Positions 43,753-51,890 of a stretch of DNA of 64,000 nt are shown here, piece by piece (position 1 is the first letter of the stretch; the number at the start of each line of letters is the position of its first letter). The stretch comes from an uncultured Magnetospirillum sp. GTDB taxonomy: Bacteria > Pseudomonadota > Alphaproteobacteria > Rhodospirillales > Magnetospirillaceae. Under the pieces are notes generated by a model. It did no database searches. It worked only from the letters and a program-made list of their open reading frames with translations, and was not told where the DNA came from. The translations under genes were made by a program, and so were the position numbers. The stretch is from the NCBI RefSeq assembly GCF_903853455.1, contig NZ_CAINTR010000008.1:1-64000 (forward strand), given 5' to 3'.

Positions 43753-44655
43753 ATGACCGCCCCCGCCAAAACCGACATCCAAGCCTTCTGGAAGGCGCTG
43801 TACGACTCGCTCTACGAGGACGTGGACGCCTCGCTCACCCGCGACGCCCTGTTCTCGTCGCTGGACGACCTGGAGGACATGTTCCGCCTGCGCAAGCATA
43901 TGGCGGTGGTGGAGATGCCGCTCGGGGATCTGGCCGGCAAGCGGGTGCTGGAGGTCGGCCCCGGCGCTGGCGGCCATTCCGCCCTGTTCGCCAAATACGG
44001 CGCGGTGATGACCAGCCTGGACATCACCCCGGCGCGGGCCCGGGCCACCGAGGCCAAGTTCCGCCTGATGGGGGACACGGCCGCAGGCTGCCACGCCGTC
44101 AACGGCGATTCCGAGGCCCTGCCCTTCGCCGACGCCACCTTCGACATCGTCTATTCCAACGGGGTGCTGCACCACACCCTGGACACCGAGCAGGCCATCG
44201 CCGAGGTGTTCCGGGTGCTCAAGCCCGGCGGCCGGGCGGTGATCATGCTCTATTGCAAGAGCTCGTGGCACTACTGGATCAACATGTTCCTGCCTATCGG
44301 TCTGCTGATGGGCAAGGCGTTGCGCGACCCTAACTGGCTGGGCAAGGCCACCGAATGGGGCGGCAAGAACAAGCAGAGCGTCGCCAATCCGGTGACCCGC
44401 TGCTACACCGGCTCCGGCATCGCCCGGCTGTTCGCCGCCTTCAACGACGTGCGCGCTCGCAAGGGCGAGTTCTACTGGTATCTGGTGCCCAAGCTGGGCC
44501 GCCTCTACCGCAAATACCAGATCAAGCGCTACGGCACCCATCCCGGCGGGGTGCTGGTCTATGGCGAGCCCTGGCCGATCCAGTCGCCCTTAGAGCTGAA
44601 ACTGGGCGAGATCATGGGCTTTTCCTGGTTCATTTCGGCAACGAAACCGGACTAG
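43753..44655 (+). CDS. SAM-dependent methyltransferase whose stop codon is the IS border
   Basis: A 300-residue Methyltransf_11-type enzyme: RVLEVGPGAGGHSALFAKYGAVMTSLDITPARARATEAKF, then FDIVYSNGVLHHTLDTEQAIAEVFRVLKPGGRAVIML. GAGGATC precedes the ATG. The TAG stop (44653-44655) uses the TA and G at the very end of the outer IS630 element. Rebuilding the empty site gives the same TAG, so the protein was not shortened. Substrate unknown; a sugar or lipid-linked glycan is likely from context. Confidence 0.82.
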   Translation: MTAPAKTDIQAFWKALYDSLYEDVDASLTRDALFSSLDDLEDMFRLRKHMAVVEMPLGDLAGKRVLEVGPGAGGHSALFAKYGAVMTSLDITPARARATEAKFRLMGDTAAGCHAVNGDSEALPFADATFDIVYSNGVLHHTLDTEQAIAEVFRVLKPGGRAVIMLYCKSSWHYWINMFLPIGLLMGKALRDPNWLGKATEWGGKNKQSVANPVTRCYTGSGIARLFAAFNDVRARKGEFYWYLVPKLGRLYRKYQIKRYGTHPGGVLVYGEPWPIQSPLELKLGEIMGFSWFISATKPD

Positions 44656-44782
44656 AGCAATTCGCGATCTGACTGAATCGCAGGGGATTCACAAGCGCGG
44701 CTAAAGCGGTTTGCGTTTGATCAGAATCGCCGGGATTCCCTTCGTGGGGTTAACGTGATTCACTTCCATCTGGAGGTGACGC

Positions 44783-45142
44783 ATGGGCAAGCCGTATTCC
44801 TTGGATCTTCGCGAGCGCATTTTCAACTACATCGCGGCGGGACATTCTCGACGGGATGCTGCGCGGGTGTTTGGCGTCAGCCCGAGTACGGCGGTGCGGC
44901 TGGCGGCCAGCCATCGTGACCGGGGCAGCATCGCGCCGAAGCCGCAGGGGCGTGCGCCGGGTACGGCAGGCAAGCTCGTTCCGCACATGGATTTCCTGGC
45001 CGAGATGGTGCGGACAGAGCCGGACATCACGCTTCAGGAGTTGGCAGGAGCTTTGGCCGAGACGCACGATGTATCGGTCGTGCTTTCGTCGATACATCGA
45101 GCGTTGGTGCGATCTGGATTGTCATATAAAAAAAAGGCCTGA
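44783..45142 (+). CDS. IS630 transposase, N-terminal part (inner element)
   Basis: 119 residues with the DNA-binding helix-turn-helix GHSRRDAARVFGVSPSTAVRLAASH and a second helical domain. GGAGGTGACGC precedes the ATG. It ends SYKKKA and stop, right after eight consecutive A (45128-45135). The rest of the enzyme is in the -1 frame, read from the same A-run. Slippage on the run would fuse both parts. Confidence 0.85.
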   Translation: MGKPYSLDLRERIFNYIAAGHSRRDAARVFGVSPSTAVRLAASHRDRGSIAPKPQGRAPGTAGKLVPHMDFLAEMVRTEPDITLQELAGALAETHDVSVVLSSIHRALVRSGLSYKKKA

Positions 45143-45213
45143 TCGCTCAGGAGCGAGAGAACGCTGACCTCCGGCAGTACCGGCGAGAATGGGTCTCCCA
45201 TCGTCAGCCCCGA

Positions 45214-45744
45214 ATGCGAGAAGCGCCGCAACGAATTGTATTTATTGATGAAACCTCGGTCAAAACCAACATGACCCGGCTGCGAGGACGGAGCCCCGTC
45301 GGTGAGCGCCTCTTCGGCGTCGCCCCCTTTGGGCGCTGGCAGACTCAGACCTTTATCGCCGGGCTCACTTTCAACGACTTCATCGCCCCCTGGGTCATCC
45401 CAGGCGCGATGAACAGGGATGCATTTGATACGTACATAGAGACCCAACTCGCCCCAGCCCTGGAGCCGGGTACGGTGGTCATCCTCGACAACTTGGTTAC
45501 CCACAAGAGCCCAAAGGCCGTCCAGGTGCTCAAGGCGCGCAGATGCTGGATGCTGTTTCTTCCTGCGTATTCGCCGGATCTCAATCCGATCGAGATGGCG
45601 TTTTCAAAGCTGAAAGCCCATCTCCGCAGAATCGGAGCGCGAACCTACGACCAACTGATCCAGGCGCTCGGCGACATATGCGATCTCTTCGAGCCCCAAG
45701 AGTGCTGGAACTTCTTTAAGGCCGCCGGATATGCGCCATATTAA
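45214..45744 (+). CDS. IS630 transposase, catalytic part (inner element)
   Basis: DDE-type catalytic domain: first aspartate in IVFIDETSVKTNM, second in VVILDNLVTHKSPKA, glutamate in [21 protein letters not shown]. The frame is open back to the A-run at 45130 (GLIAQERENADLRQY), so the ATG at 45214 is only a formal start. It is expected to be made as a fusion with the upstream part by -1 frameshifting or transcriptional slippage. Confidence 0.85.
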   Translation: MREAPQRIVFIDETSVKTNMTRLRGRSPVGERLFGVAPFGRWQTQTFIAGLTFNDFIAPWVIPGAMNRDAFDTYIETQLAPALEPGTVVILDNLVTHKSPKAVQVLKARRCWMLFLPAYSPDLNPIEMAFSKLKAHLRRIGARTYDQLIQALGDICDLFEPQECWNFFKAAGYAPY

Positions 45745-45792
45745 ACGCAAACTGCTTTAATCGTGATTCACTTCCTGTGGAGGTGGCCCGCG

Positions 45793-46197
45793 ATGACTCG
45801 AGCTTTATCCGTAGATCTGCGCGATCGTGTTGCGCGATATGTTCTGGCCGGCCATTCGCGCCGACAGGCGGCCAGTGTCTTCAATATCTCGGTGAGCTCG
45901 GCGGTACGCTATGTGGCGCAATATCTGTCGAGTGGGACGGTGGCGCCAAAGCGGCAAGGCGGTGATCGGCGCAGTAAATTGGGCGATCATCGGGCCTATG
46001 TGCTGCTGCGTGTTAAGCAGGTTCCGGATATCTCCCTGGTCGATTTAACCAAAGAACTGGCCGAGCGGGGCGTTCAAATCCATCTTTCCAACCTTGCCCG
46101 GTTTCTACGGGCACAGGGGCTGACCTATAAAAAAAACTTTGGTCGCGTCCGAGCAGATGAGGCCGGATGTCCGGTTGCTGCGCGAGGAGTGGATTAA
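45793..46197 (+). CDS. IS630 transposase, N-terminal part (outer element)
   Basis: 134 residues: [45 protein letters not shown] is the helix-turn-helix region. GGAGGTGG lies ahead of the ATG. The correct reading reaches LTYKK at an A8 run (46129-46136), after which this frame runs on into unrelated residues until 46197. The catalytic part is in the +1 (or -2) frame, the opposite offset from the inner element. Confidence 0.82.
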   Translation: MTRALSVDLRDRVARYVLAGHSRRQAASVFNISVSSAVRYVAQYLSSGTVAPKRQGGDRRSKLGDHRAYVLLRVKQVPDISLVDLTKELAERGVQIHLSNLARFLRAQGLTYKKNFGRVRADEAGCPVAARGVD

Positions 46198-46744
46198 GGG
46201 CCGCCAACCGCTGATGCGCCGTCAAGCCCATCGTCTGGTGTTCCTCGACGAGACCGGAACCAATACCAAAATGACCCGTCTGCGCGGCCGCTCACCCAAA
46301 GGGGCGCGGTTGAAAGCCTCTGTACCCTTCGGGCATTGGAAGACGGAGACTTTCATCGCCGGGCTGCGTCATGATGGCCTGGTGGCCCCCTTTGTCATCA
46401 ATTGCCCGATGAACCGGAAGATGTTCGAGGCCTATATCGAGACCCAACTGGCCCCAACCCTGGAACCGGGCGACGTCGTGATCCTCGACAATCTCGCGGC
46501 CCACAAAAGTCCTCGGGCAGAACGGATCATCCGAGATCGTGGCGCATTCATGCTGTTCCTGCCGCCGTATTCTCCCGACCTCAATCCCATCGAAATGGCG
46601 TTCTCGAAGCTCAAGGCCCACCTCCGGAAAAGGGAGGCCAGGACAATTCAGGACCTATGGGACGCCATCGGCCGAATCTGCGATCTCTACGAGCCCGAAG
46701 AGTGCCGGAATTTCTTCAAGGCCGCCGGATATGAACCAGTATGA
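46139..46744 (+). CDS. IS630 transposase, catalytic part (outer element)
   Basis: DDE domain with [28 protein letters not shown] and [23 protein letters not shown], all three acidic residues intact. The frame is open back through the A-run ([21 protein letters not shown]). It overlaps the first part by 59 bases. One base lost from the A8 run would give a continuous transposase, so this may be a one-base frameshift mutant or rely on slippage. Confidence 0.82.
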   Translation: MVASEQMRPDVRLLREEWIKGRQPLMRRQAHRLVFLDETGTNTKMTRLRGRSPKGARLKASVPFGHWKTETFIAGLRHDGLVAPFVINCPMNRKMFEAYIETQLAPTLEPGDVVILDNLAAHKSPRAERIIRDRGAFMLFLPPYSPDLNPIEMAFSKLKAHLRKREARTIQDLWDAIGRICDLYEPEECRNFFKAAGYEPV

Positions 46745-46756
46745 TCGCGAATTGCT

Positions 46757-47716
46757 CTAGGCCAACCCCGCCGCCCGCCAGACCTCGGAGCCCGGCTGCG
46801 GCACCACCGCCTGGACCAAGCCGGCAATGGCGGCGCGGCCCATGGCCAGCACCGCTTCCTCGGCGCTGCCGCCGATATGGGGCGTCGCCAGCAGGTTGGG
46901 CAGGGCCAGCAACTCGCGATCCTCGGGCGGCTCGCCGTTGAACACGTCGAGGCCGGCCCCCGCCAGCTTGCCGGTCATCAGCATGGTCTTCAGCGCCGCC
47001 TCGTCCACCAGCCCGCCCCGGGCGCAGTTGATCAGGATCGCGTCGGACCGCATCAGCGCCAGCTTGTCCGCCGACAGGATGTTGACGGTGGAGGAATCCA
47101 GCGGCAGATGCAGGGTGACCACGTCGGCACGGCCGAGCAAATCGTCGAGGCCCACCTTCTCCACCCCATGGGCGGCATAGAAATCGGCGAAGTCGCGGAT
47201 GTCATGGGCCAGCACGGTACAGCCGAACGCTTTCAGCAGCGGCGTCAGGTCCTGGCCGATATGGCCGCAGCCGATAATACCGACGCAGCGCCCCGACAGA
47301 TGGCGGCCCTGCAACTGGCGCCAGCCGCTGGCGCGCACCTCCAGATTGCCCTGGGGGACATGGCGCAGCAAGGCGATGGCCATGGAGATCACCAGTTCCG
47401 ACACCGAGCGCCTGTTGACGCCGCCGGTCCAACCCAGGCGGATGCCGCGCCGGCGCATGGCGTCGAGATCGACCATGTCGAGGCCGACGCCATACTTGCC
47501 GATCACCGTCAGCTCGGGCAGGGCGTCGAACAGGGAATCGTCGAGGCGCTCCAGGGCGGTGACGGCGGCATCATGGCCCTGAAGGAAGGCGACCAACTCC
47601 GCCCCCGCCAGACTCTTGCCGGCATCGTTAAAGGTCGCATCGGGAAAGCGCGCCTGCAACTCGGCCCGCAGGACGGGATGCTTGGAAAACGACCGCGACG
47701 CCACCGCGACTTTCAT
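46757..47716 (-). CDS. D-isomer-specific 2-hydroxyacid dehydrogenase
   Basis: A 319-residue phosphoglycerate dehydrogenase-like NAD enzyme. The NAD-binding VGIIGCGHIGQDL, the catalytic arginine in INCARGGLVDEAAL, glutamate in DVFNGEPPEDREL and histidine in ATPHIGGSAEEAV are all in place; YGVGLDMVDLDAMRRRGI precedes. It lacks the regulatory ACT domain of many SerA proteins. Its TAG stop is formed at the IS right border but is restored identically in the empty site. It follows the HAD phosphatase gene with a four-base overlap. Confidence 0.88.
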   Translation of the reverse strand: MKVAVASRSFSKHPVLRAELQARFPDATFNDAGKSLAGAELVAFLQGHDAAVTALERLDDSLFDALPELTVIGKYGVGLDMVDLDAMRRRGIRLGWTGGVNRRSVSELVISMAIALLRHVPQGNLEVRASGWRQLQGRHLSGRCVGIIGCGHIGQDLTPLLKAFGCTVLAHDIRDFADFYAAHGVEKVGLDDLLGRADVVTLHLPLDSSTVNILSADKLALMRSDAILINCARGGLVDEAALKTMLMTGKLAGAGLDVFNGEPPEDRELLALPNLLATPHIGGSAEEAVLAMGRAAIAGLVQAVVPQPGSEVWRAAGLA

Positions 47717-48402
47717 GACAACAGCTCCCGGATCACCCCTGGCAGCTCGGCGAAATGGGAGATCAGGCGGTCGGCCCCCAACTGTTCCACCGGCATGCGG
47801 GCATAGCCCCAGTCCACCGCCACCACCGGCAGGCCGGCATCGCGCGCCGCCCGCACATCGGTGATGGAATCACCCACATAGAGCGCCGGGCGGCCTTCGG
47901 CCCCCATGCGCCGCAGGGTTTCGCGGATATGCTCGCCATCGGGCTTGCGGCGGGGAAAGTCGCCACCCAACAGGGCGGCGAAGTGGCGCGACAGGCCGAG
48001 CGCGTCCAGCACGATCTCGGTCATGCGATGCGGCTTGTTGGTGCAGATCCCCAGCAGGGCGCCTTCGGCCCGCAAGCCCTCCAACATGGCCACCACCCCG
48101 TCGTAAACCACGGTGTGGTCGGCGGGGCAGGCGCGGTAATGGGCGAGATAGCGCTCCACCAGCGCCGCCACCGCTTCGGGCGCCGCCGTTTCGCCGGTGA
48201 CGGCCCAGGCCCGCTCGATCAACGCCGAGGCGCCCTCGCCCACCAGATCCTGCACCTGGGGCAGGCTGAGCTGGGAACGGCCTTCCTCGGCCAACAGGCG
48301 GTTGAGGGCGGCACGCACGTCGGGGGCGCTGTCGATCAGGGTTCCGTCCAGATCGAAGACGATGGCAAACGGGGCAAACGGGGCAAACGGGGCAAACGGC
48401 AT
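47713..48402 (-). CDS. gph: HAD phosphatase, phosphoglycolate phosphatase-like
   Basis: A 229-residue HAD-IA enzyme: VFDLDGTLIDSAPDVRAALNRLL, ICTNKPHRMTEIVLDALGL, PDGEHIRETLRRMG and YVGDSITDVRAARDAGLPVVAVDWGY. It starts MPFAPFAPFAPFAIVFD, where a nine-base unit is repeated about four times, adding PFA triplets before the catalytic motif. The symbol is by resemblance only; between a 2-hydroxyacid dehydrogenase and a KdsB-like gene the substrate may be a sugar-acid phosphate. Confidence 0.75.
   Translation of the reverse strand: MPFAPFAPFAPFAIVFDLDGTLIDSAPDVRAALNRLLAEEGRSQLSLPQVQDLVGEGASALIERAWAVTGETAAPEAVAALVERYLAHYRACPADHTVVYDGVVAMLEGLRAEGALLGICTNKPHRMTEIVLDALGLSRHFAALLGGDFPRRKPDGEHIRETLRRMGAEGRPALYVGDSITDVRAARDAGLPVVAVDWGYARMPVEQLGADRLISHFAELPGVIRELLS
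48364..48400. repeat. Nine-base tandem repeat inside the HAD gene start
   Basis: The unit GCAAACGGG recurs four times (the last copy imperfect) in the first codons of the HAD phosphatase. Each unit adds three residues, so copy-number change keeps the frame. Confidence 0.85.
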
Positions 48403-49170
48403 CTAGTACTTGCCCCACAGCGGGTCGGCCCGCATGTGCCGCTCGACGGTGTCGGCGTCGGCCGGGCTGTCCACCGAGAAGTAGCTCACTCCCGGATAGG
48501 GGGCCATGCGCTGGAACCAGCCATTGTCGGGGATGCGGTTGGAGTCGCAGGATTCCTTCTTCTCCAGCGGCGATTCCGGGGTCTCGGTGAACCAGCGCAG
48601 CGCTTCCCAGCGGAAGCCGAAGATGCCGCCGACCCGGCGCGCTTCCAGCTCGGGGGTGAAGGTCTTAGCGTAGGGAACCGGGCTGCGCGAGGTATAGAGC
48701 ACGTTGCCGTTGAGGTCGTGGATGATCTTGACGATGTCGGGATTGTGCCACATGGCCTCGTCGGTGATGTGGACCCCCAGCATGGTGCCCCGCACGGTGG
48801 GATCGTCGTCGAACGGCTTGACCACGGCTTTGATCATGTCGGGGTGCAGCATGGGCTCGTCGCCTTGGACGCAGACCACGATGTCGTCGTCGGCTAGGTC
48901 GATGCCGCATTTGCCGGCCGCCTCGGCGACGCGGTCCAGGGCGCGGGTATGGGTGTTTTTGGTCCAGATCACCGGCCAGCCCTTGGACTCGGCGAACGCC
49001 TTGATCTCGTCGTCGCAGGTGCAGATGGCCAGGGCGTCCCAGCGCGGAAACAGGCTGGCCCGCGCGAAGCAATGCTCCAGCATGGGGCGGCCGCACAGGG
49101 GGAACAGCGGCTTGCCGGGAAAGCGGCTGGCCGCCATGCGGGCGGGAACGAGGCCGATGATCTTGGTCAT
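48403..49170 (-). CDS. KdsB-like cytidylyltransferase
   Basis: A 255-residue protein of the CMP-KDO synthetase family. GLVPARMAASRFPGKPLFPLCGRPMLEH is the nucleotide-binding loop; VCVQGDEPMLHPDMI, LYTSRSPVPYAK and GGIFGFRWEALRWFTETPESPLEKKESCDSNR follow. True KdsB normally clusters with KDO genes; here the neighbours are a hydroxyacid dehydrogenase, a HAD phosphatase and a methyltransferase, so it may activate a different sugar acid for the surface glycan. Start overlaps the methyltransferase stop by four bases. Confidence 0.82.
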   Translation of the reverse strand: MTKIIGLVPARMAASRFPGKPLFPLCGRPMLEHCFARASLFPRWDALAICTCDDEIKAFAESKGWPVIWTKNTHTRALDRVAEAAGKCGIDLADDDIVVCVQGDEPMLHPDMIKAVVKPFDDDPTVRGTMLGVHITDEAMWHNPDIVKIIHDLNGNVLYTSRSPVPYAKTFTPELEARRVGGIFGFRWEALRWFTETPESPLEKKESCDSNRIPDNGWFQRMAPYPGVSYFSVDSPADADTVERHMRADPLWGKY

Positions 49171-49973
49171 GACGAGGATACCTTCTTGGTTCCGACAAGA
49201 CTCCAGCTCACCCCCACATAGGGCCGGATGGAGACGCTGCCCGGTTCGAACCGGTCCGGGCTCATCCACTCCCCGGCCTTGGCGCGGGTGGTGAAGCGGG
49301 TCTGGGGCGCGTTGAGCTTGTCGAACACGTTGAGCATGTTGCGCTCGAAGCCCATGCGCCGGAAATTGGCGAAATACTCCCAATAGGGCAACATCTTCAA
49401 CGGCAGCCGGTAGATGCTGTAGACGATGGGGTAAAGCAGGGCGGTGACCGCGCTGGAGACGCCGACCAGGGCCTTGCGCGACAGATGGCGCAGCACCAGC
49501 TTGCGCACCGGCTCGACGCCGTAGCGCACCAGGGCGTTGCCCTCGGCGCTGTAGGTCCAGATGATCACCGTGCCGCCCGGCTTGCAGTGGCGGTAGAGGT
49601 TGCGGAAGGTGGCGTCGGGATCGTCGGTGTGATGGATGACGCCGATGCAGATCACCACGTCGTACTGGCGGCCCAGATCCATGGTGGCGAGGTCGGCATC
49701 CACGAAGGAAACGTTGGCAAGCGAGGCGCAGCGCTGCCGCGCCAGATCGGCGCAGTTGAGATCGACCGCGGTGACCGAACGCGCCACCGCCGCCATGTGG
49801 GGGGTGTGGTGGCCGCCGCCGCAACCGCATTCCAGCACGTCCTTGCCGCGGAAATCCTCGGTGGTCGCCGGCCGGATCCATTCGTCGAACAAAAAGCGTT
49901 CATCGTCGGAAAACATGGCCCATTGCTCGGCCCATTCGCTCGAACGACTTTGCTGGACCGGTGAAACCGACAT
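49167..49973 (-). CDS. SAM-dependent methyltransferase
   Basis: A 268-residue methyltransferase with DVLECGCGGGHHTPHMAAVARSVTAVDLN, then YDVVICIGVIHHTDDPDATFRNLYRHCKPGGTVIIWTY. A middle hydrophobic stretch (ALVGVSSAVTALLYPIVYSIYRLPL) suggests membrane contact, as in enzymes acting on lipid-linked sugars. It starts the minus-strand group with the KdsB-like, HAD and dehydrogenase genes. Confidence 0.8.
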   Translation of the reverse strand: MSVSPVQQSRSSEWAEQWAMFSDDERFLFDEWIRPATTEDFRGKDVLECGCGGGHHTPHMAAVARSVTAVDLNCADLARQRCASLANVSFVDADLATMDLGRQYDVVICIGVIHHTDDPDATFRNLYRHCKPGGTVIIWTYSAEGNALVRYGVEPVRKLVLRHLSRKALVGVSSAVTALLYPIVYSIYRLPLKMLPYWEYFANFRRMGFERNMLNVFDKLNAPQTRFTTRAKAGEWMSPDRFEPGSVSIRPYVGVSWSLVGTKKVSSS

Positions 49974-50071
49974 GAGTATCCTGCCCCGCTTGAAATGATT
50001 GGCGTCGGCGCGACTTTGCCCGATGCCAGGATGGGGCGCAAAGGTTTCGTGCGCACGCTTGAGGAGGTTTT

Positions 50072-51853
50072 ATGGTTGGTCCTGGGGCGAAGCGACAGGA
50101 AACCGCCTTGATGATGGCGGCCTTCGCGATCTTCGTGTGCGCCACGTATTTCGGTTACCAGCCTCCTTATCAGCACTACCTGCCCATGCTGGCCAAGGCC
50201 CGCGATCCCGGCCTGTTCCCGCTGGACATCCACCTGCAGAATTCCACCTATATGCGGGCGTCGATCTTCTATCCGTTCCTCCATTTCACCCAGCTTCGGA
50301 TCGAGGACGATGTCGTCGGCTTCGGTCTGCACCTCGTCCTCAACACCCTGCTGTTCGCCGGAGCGGTCGCGGTGGTGCGCCAGCGGCTCACCGATGGCGA
50401 CCGGGCGCTGGCGCTGCTGGCCGCCCTGGTCAGCTGCTTCTTCTACACCAAGCTGGTGGAAGGGGCCCGCGCCACTCCCATCACCTTCATCACCTCGACC
50501 CCCACCGGCATCGGCCATATTCTGGGCATGGCGGCGCTGTTCCTGGGACTGGGGCGGCGGCCGGCCCTGGCGGCAATCCTGGCCACCCTCTGCGTGGCGG
50601 TGGCGCCCAAGGGCAACATCCTGATCGTGCCGGTTTTGGGACTGTGGATGCTGCTGGACCGGTCGCTGCCGCGCCGGGCGGTGCTGTGGATCGCCCTGCC
50701 GCTGGGCTATATCGGCTACATGGCTCTCAGCACCACCAGCAGCATTCCGCCCGACCAGAAGTATCAGATGCTGCAGATGCTGATGTCGCGCGAGCAGGAG
50801 GACGGCCTGTTCATCTACCAGCCGCTGCTGACCAACCTGCTGTTGCCGGCGGGTCTGGTGTTCGCCGGCTGGCTGGCGCGAAAGTCCGCCGATCCGACCG
50901 TGCGCTCCATGCTGTGGTCGCTGATCGTGGTGACCGGTGGCGGCTGGCTGGTGATGCTGATTTATCCCTTCGGCCTCGACCGGCTGTTGCCCATGCCGCT
51001 GCTGGTGATGCTGTCGGTGCCGCAGGCCACCAAATACTTTATCTGGCTGACCCTGACCGCCGGTCTGGTCATGGCGCTGAAGACCGAAAAGCTGTCGTGG
51101 TACGAGAAGGTGGGCGTGGTGCTGGCCCTGATCGCCTTGCGCCCGGACCCGCTCCACGCCGTGCTGGCGCTGGGCATCGGCGGCGCGGTGGGGCTGTCGG
51201 CCGGGCTGCGACGCCGCGCCGGCACGAAACCCTCCCGACGGATTCGCCCCACCTTGGCGATTCCGGTGATCCTGATCGTCTTCCTGTTCTCACGCATCGG
51301 CCACAGCTATGTGGGTCCGAACTGGATCGACCGGATCGGTTTCGCCCATTCGGGCAGTTGGACCTCCATGGTGTTCGCCGACGAGGACACGTGGAAGGCC
51401 TGGGAGTCGTTGCGTCCGCTGCCGGACTTCCAACTCCTGGCGATTTACCGAACCCATCCGGGAAAGATCGGTGGTTTCAGTGACGGAACTCCCCATCTGA
51501 GCTTCCACCCCGCCGCCAACATCGCCGCCGGCAAGTCGCAATTCTGGTCGGTGGCGGTGCACGGCTACAACGACCCGCCGCTGATGAAGGAGATCCTGCT
51601 CCGCAGCGAGGTCGTCTTCGAAATGGTCCATCGCCTGGACACGGGCGAGAGCCTGGACGGCTTTCGCATGGGCACGGTGCCGGCCAGCAAGGAAGGCATC
51701 GACGTGGTCATCGAGCAAAACGTGGTGGACTTCCTGATCCAGCGGAAGATGATGCTGATGGTCCCCACCGACGTCGTGCCGCTGTTTCCGGCCGATCTGC
51801 CGCGCCGGCAAATCGGCGGCCAGACGCTGATCGGCTTCGGGCTGACCCCGTGA
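50072..51853 (+). CDS. Polytopic membrane protein of unknown function
   Basis: A 593-residue protein with about ten membrane segments and a soluble C-terminal domain of about 170 residues. The ATG has GGAGG close upstream. An early loop reads YQPPYQHYLPMLAKARDPGLFPLDIHLQNSTYMRASIFYPFLHF. It resembles GT-C-like or DUF-type integral proteins in glycan loci but lacks a clear catalytic motif. It is 37 bases from the DPM1-like glycosyltransferase downstream, suggesting joint work on a lipid-linked sugar. Function not recognised. Confidence 0.6.
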   Translation: MVGPGAKRQETALMMAAFAIFVCATYFGYQPPYQHYLPMLAKARDPGLFPLDIHLQNSTYMRASIFYPFLHFTQLRIEDDVVGFGLHLVLNTLLFAGAVAVVRQRLTDGDRALALLAALVSCFFYTKLVEGARATPITFITSTPTGIGHILGMAALFLGLGRRPALAAILATLCVAVAPKGNILIVPVLGLWMLLDRSLPRRAVLWIALPLGYIGYMALSTTSSIPPDQKYQMLQMLMSREQEDGLFIYQPLLTNLLLPAGLVFAGWLARKSADPTVRSMLWSLIVVTGGGWLVMLIYPFGLDRLLPMPLLVMLSVPQATKYFIWLTLTAGLVMALKTEKLSWYEKVGVVLALIALRPDPLHAVLALGIGGAVGLSAGLRRRAGTKPSRRIRPTLAIPVILIVFLFSRIGHSYVGPNWIDRIGFAHSGSWTSMVFADEDTWKAWESLRPLPDFQLLAIYRTHPGKIGGFSDGTPHLSFHPAANIAAGKSQFWSVAVHGYNDPPLMKEILLRSEVVFEMVHRLDTGESLDGFRMGTVPASKEGIDVVIEQNVVDFLIQRKMMLMVPTDVVPLFPADLPRRQIGGQTLIGFGLTP

Positions 51854-51890
51854 CCGCGATTCCTTTCCGCCTTAAGCCCATGGAGCAGCC

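Larger units (their letters stand above)
44702..45759 (+). mobile_element. Inner IS630-family element nested in the outer one
   Basis: Ends show near-perfect inverted repeats: TAAAGCGGTTTGCGTTT at the left, and the complement of TAAAGCAGTTTGCGTTT at the right, with TA duplicated at each side. Length is about 1.06 kb. It split the leader of the outer element, leaving 49 bases to its left. The transposase differs in sequence from the outer one, so this is a second IS type rather than a copy. Confidence 0.88.
44653..46759 (+). mobile_element. Outer IS630-family element, interrupted by a second IS
   Basis: Ends are perfect 17-base inverted repeats, TAGAGCAATTCGCGATC at the left (44653) and its complement at the right (ending 46759), counting the duplicated TA. 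Without the inner insertion it would be about 1.05 kb, normal for IS630. The target is CTAG, the site preference reported for IS630, and it lies exactly where two convergent genes end. The inner element sits in its left non-coding end, before the transposase frames. Confidence 0.88.

Noticed and set aside
48364-48400. Possible CRISPR-like array
   Set aside because: Nine-base direct repeats without spacers, inside a coding region. No CRISPR array or cas gene is seen in the window.
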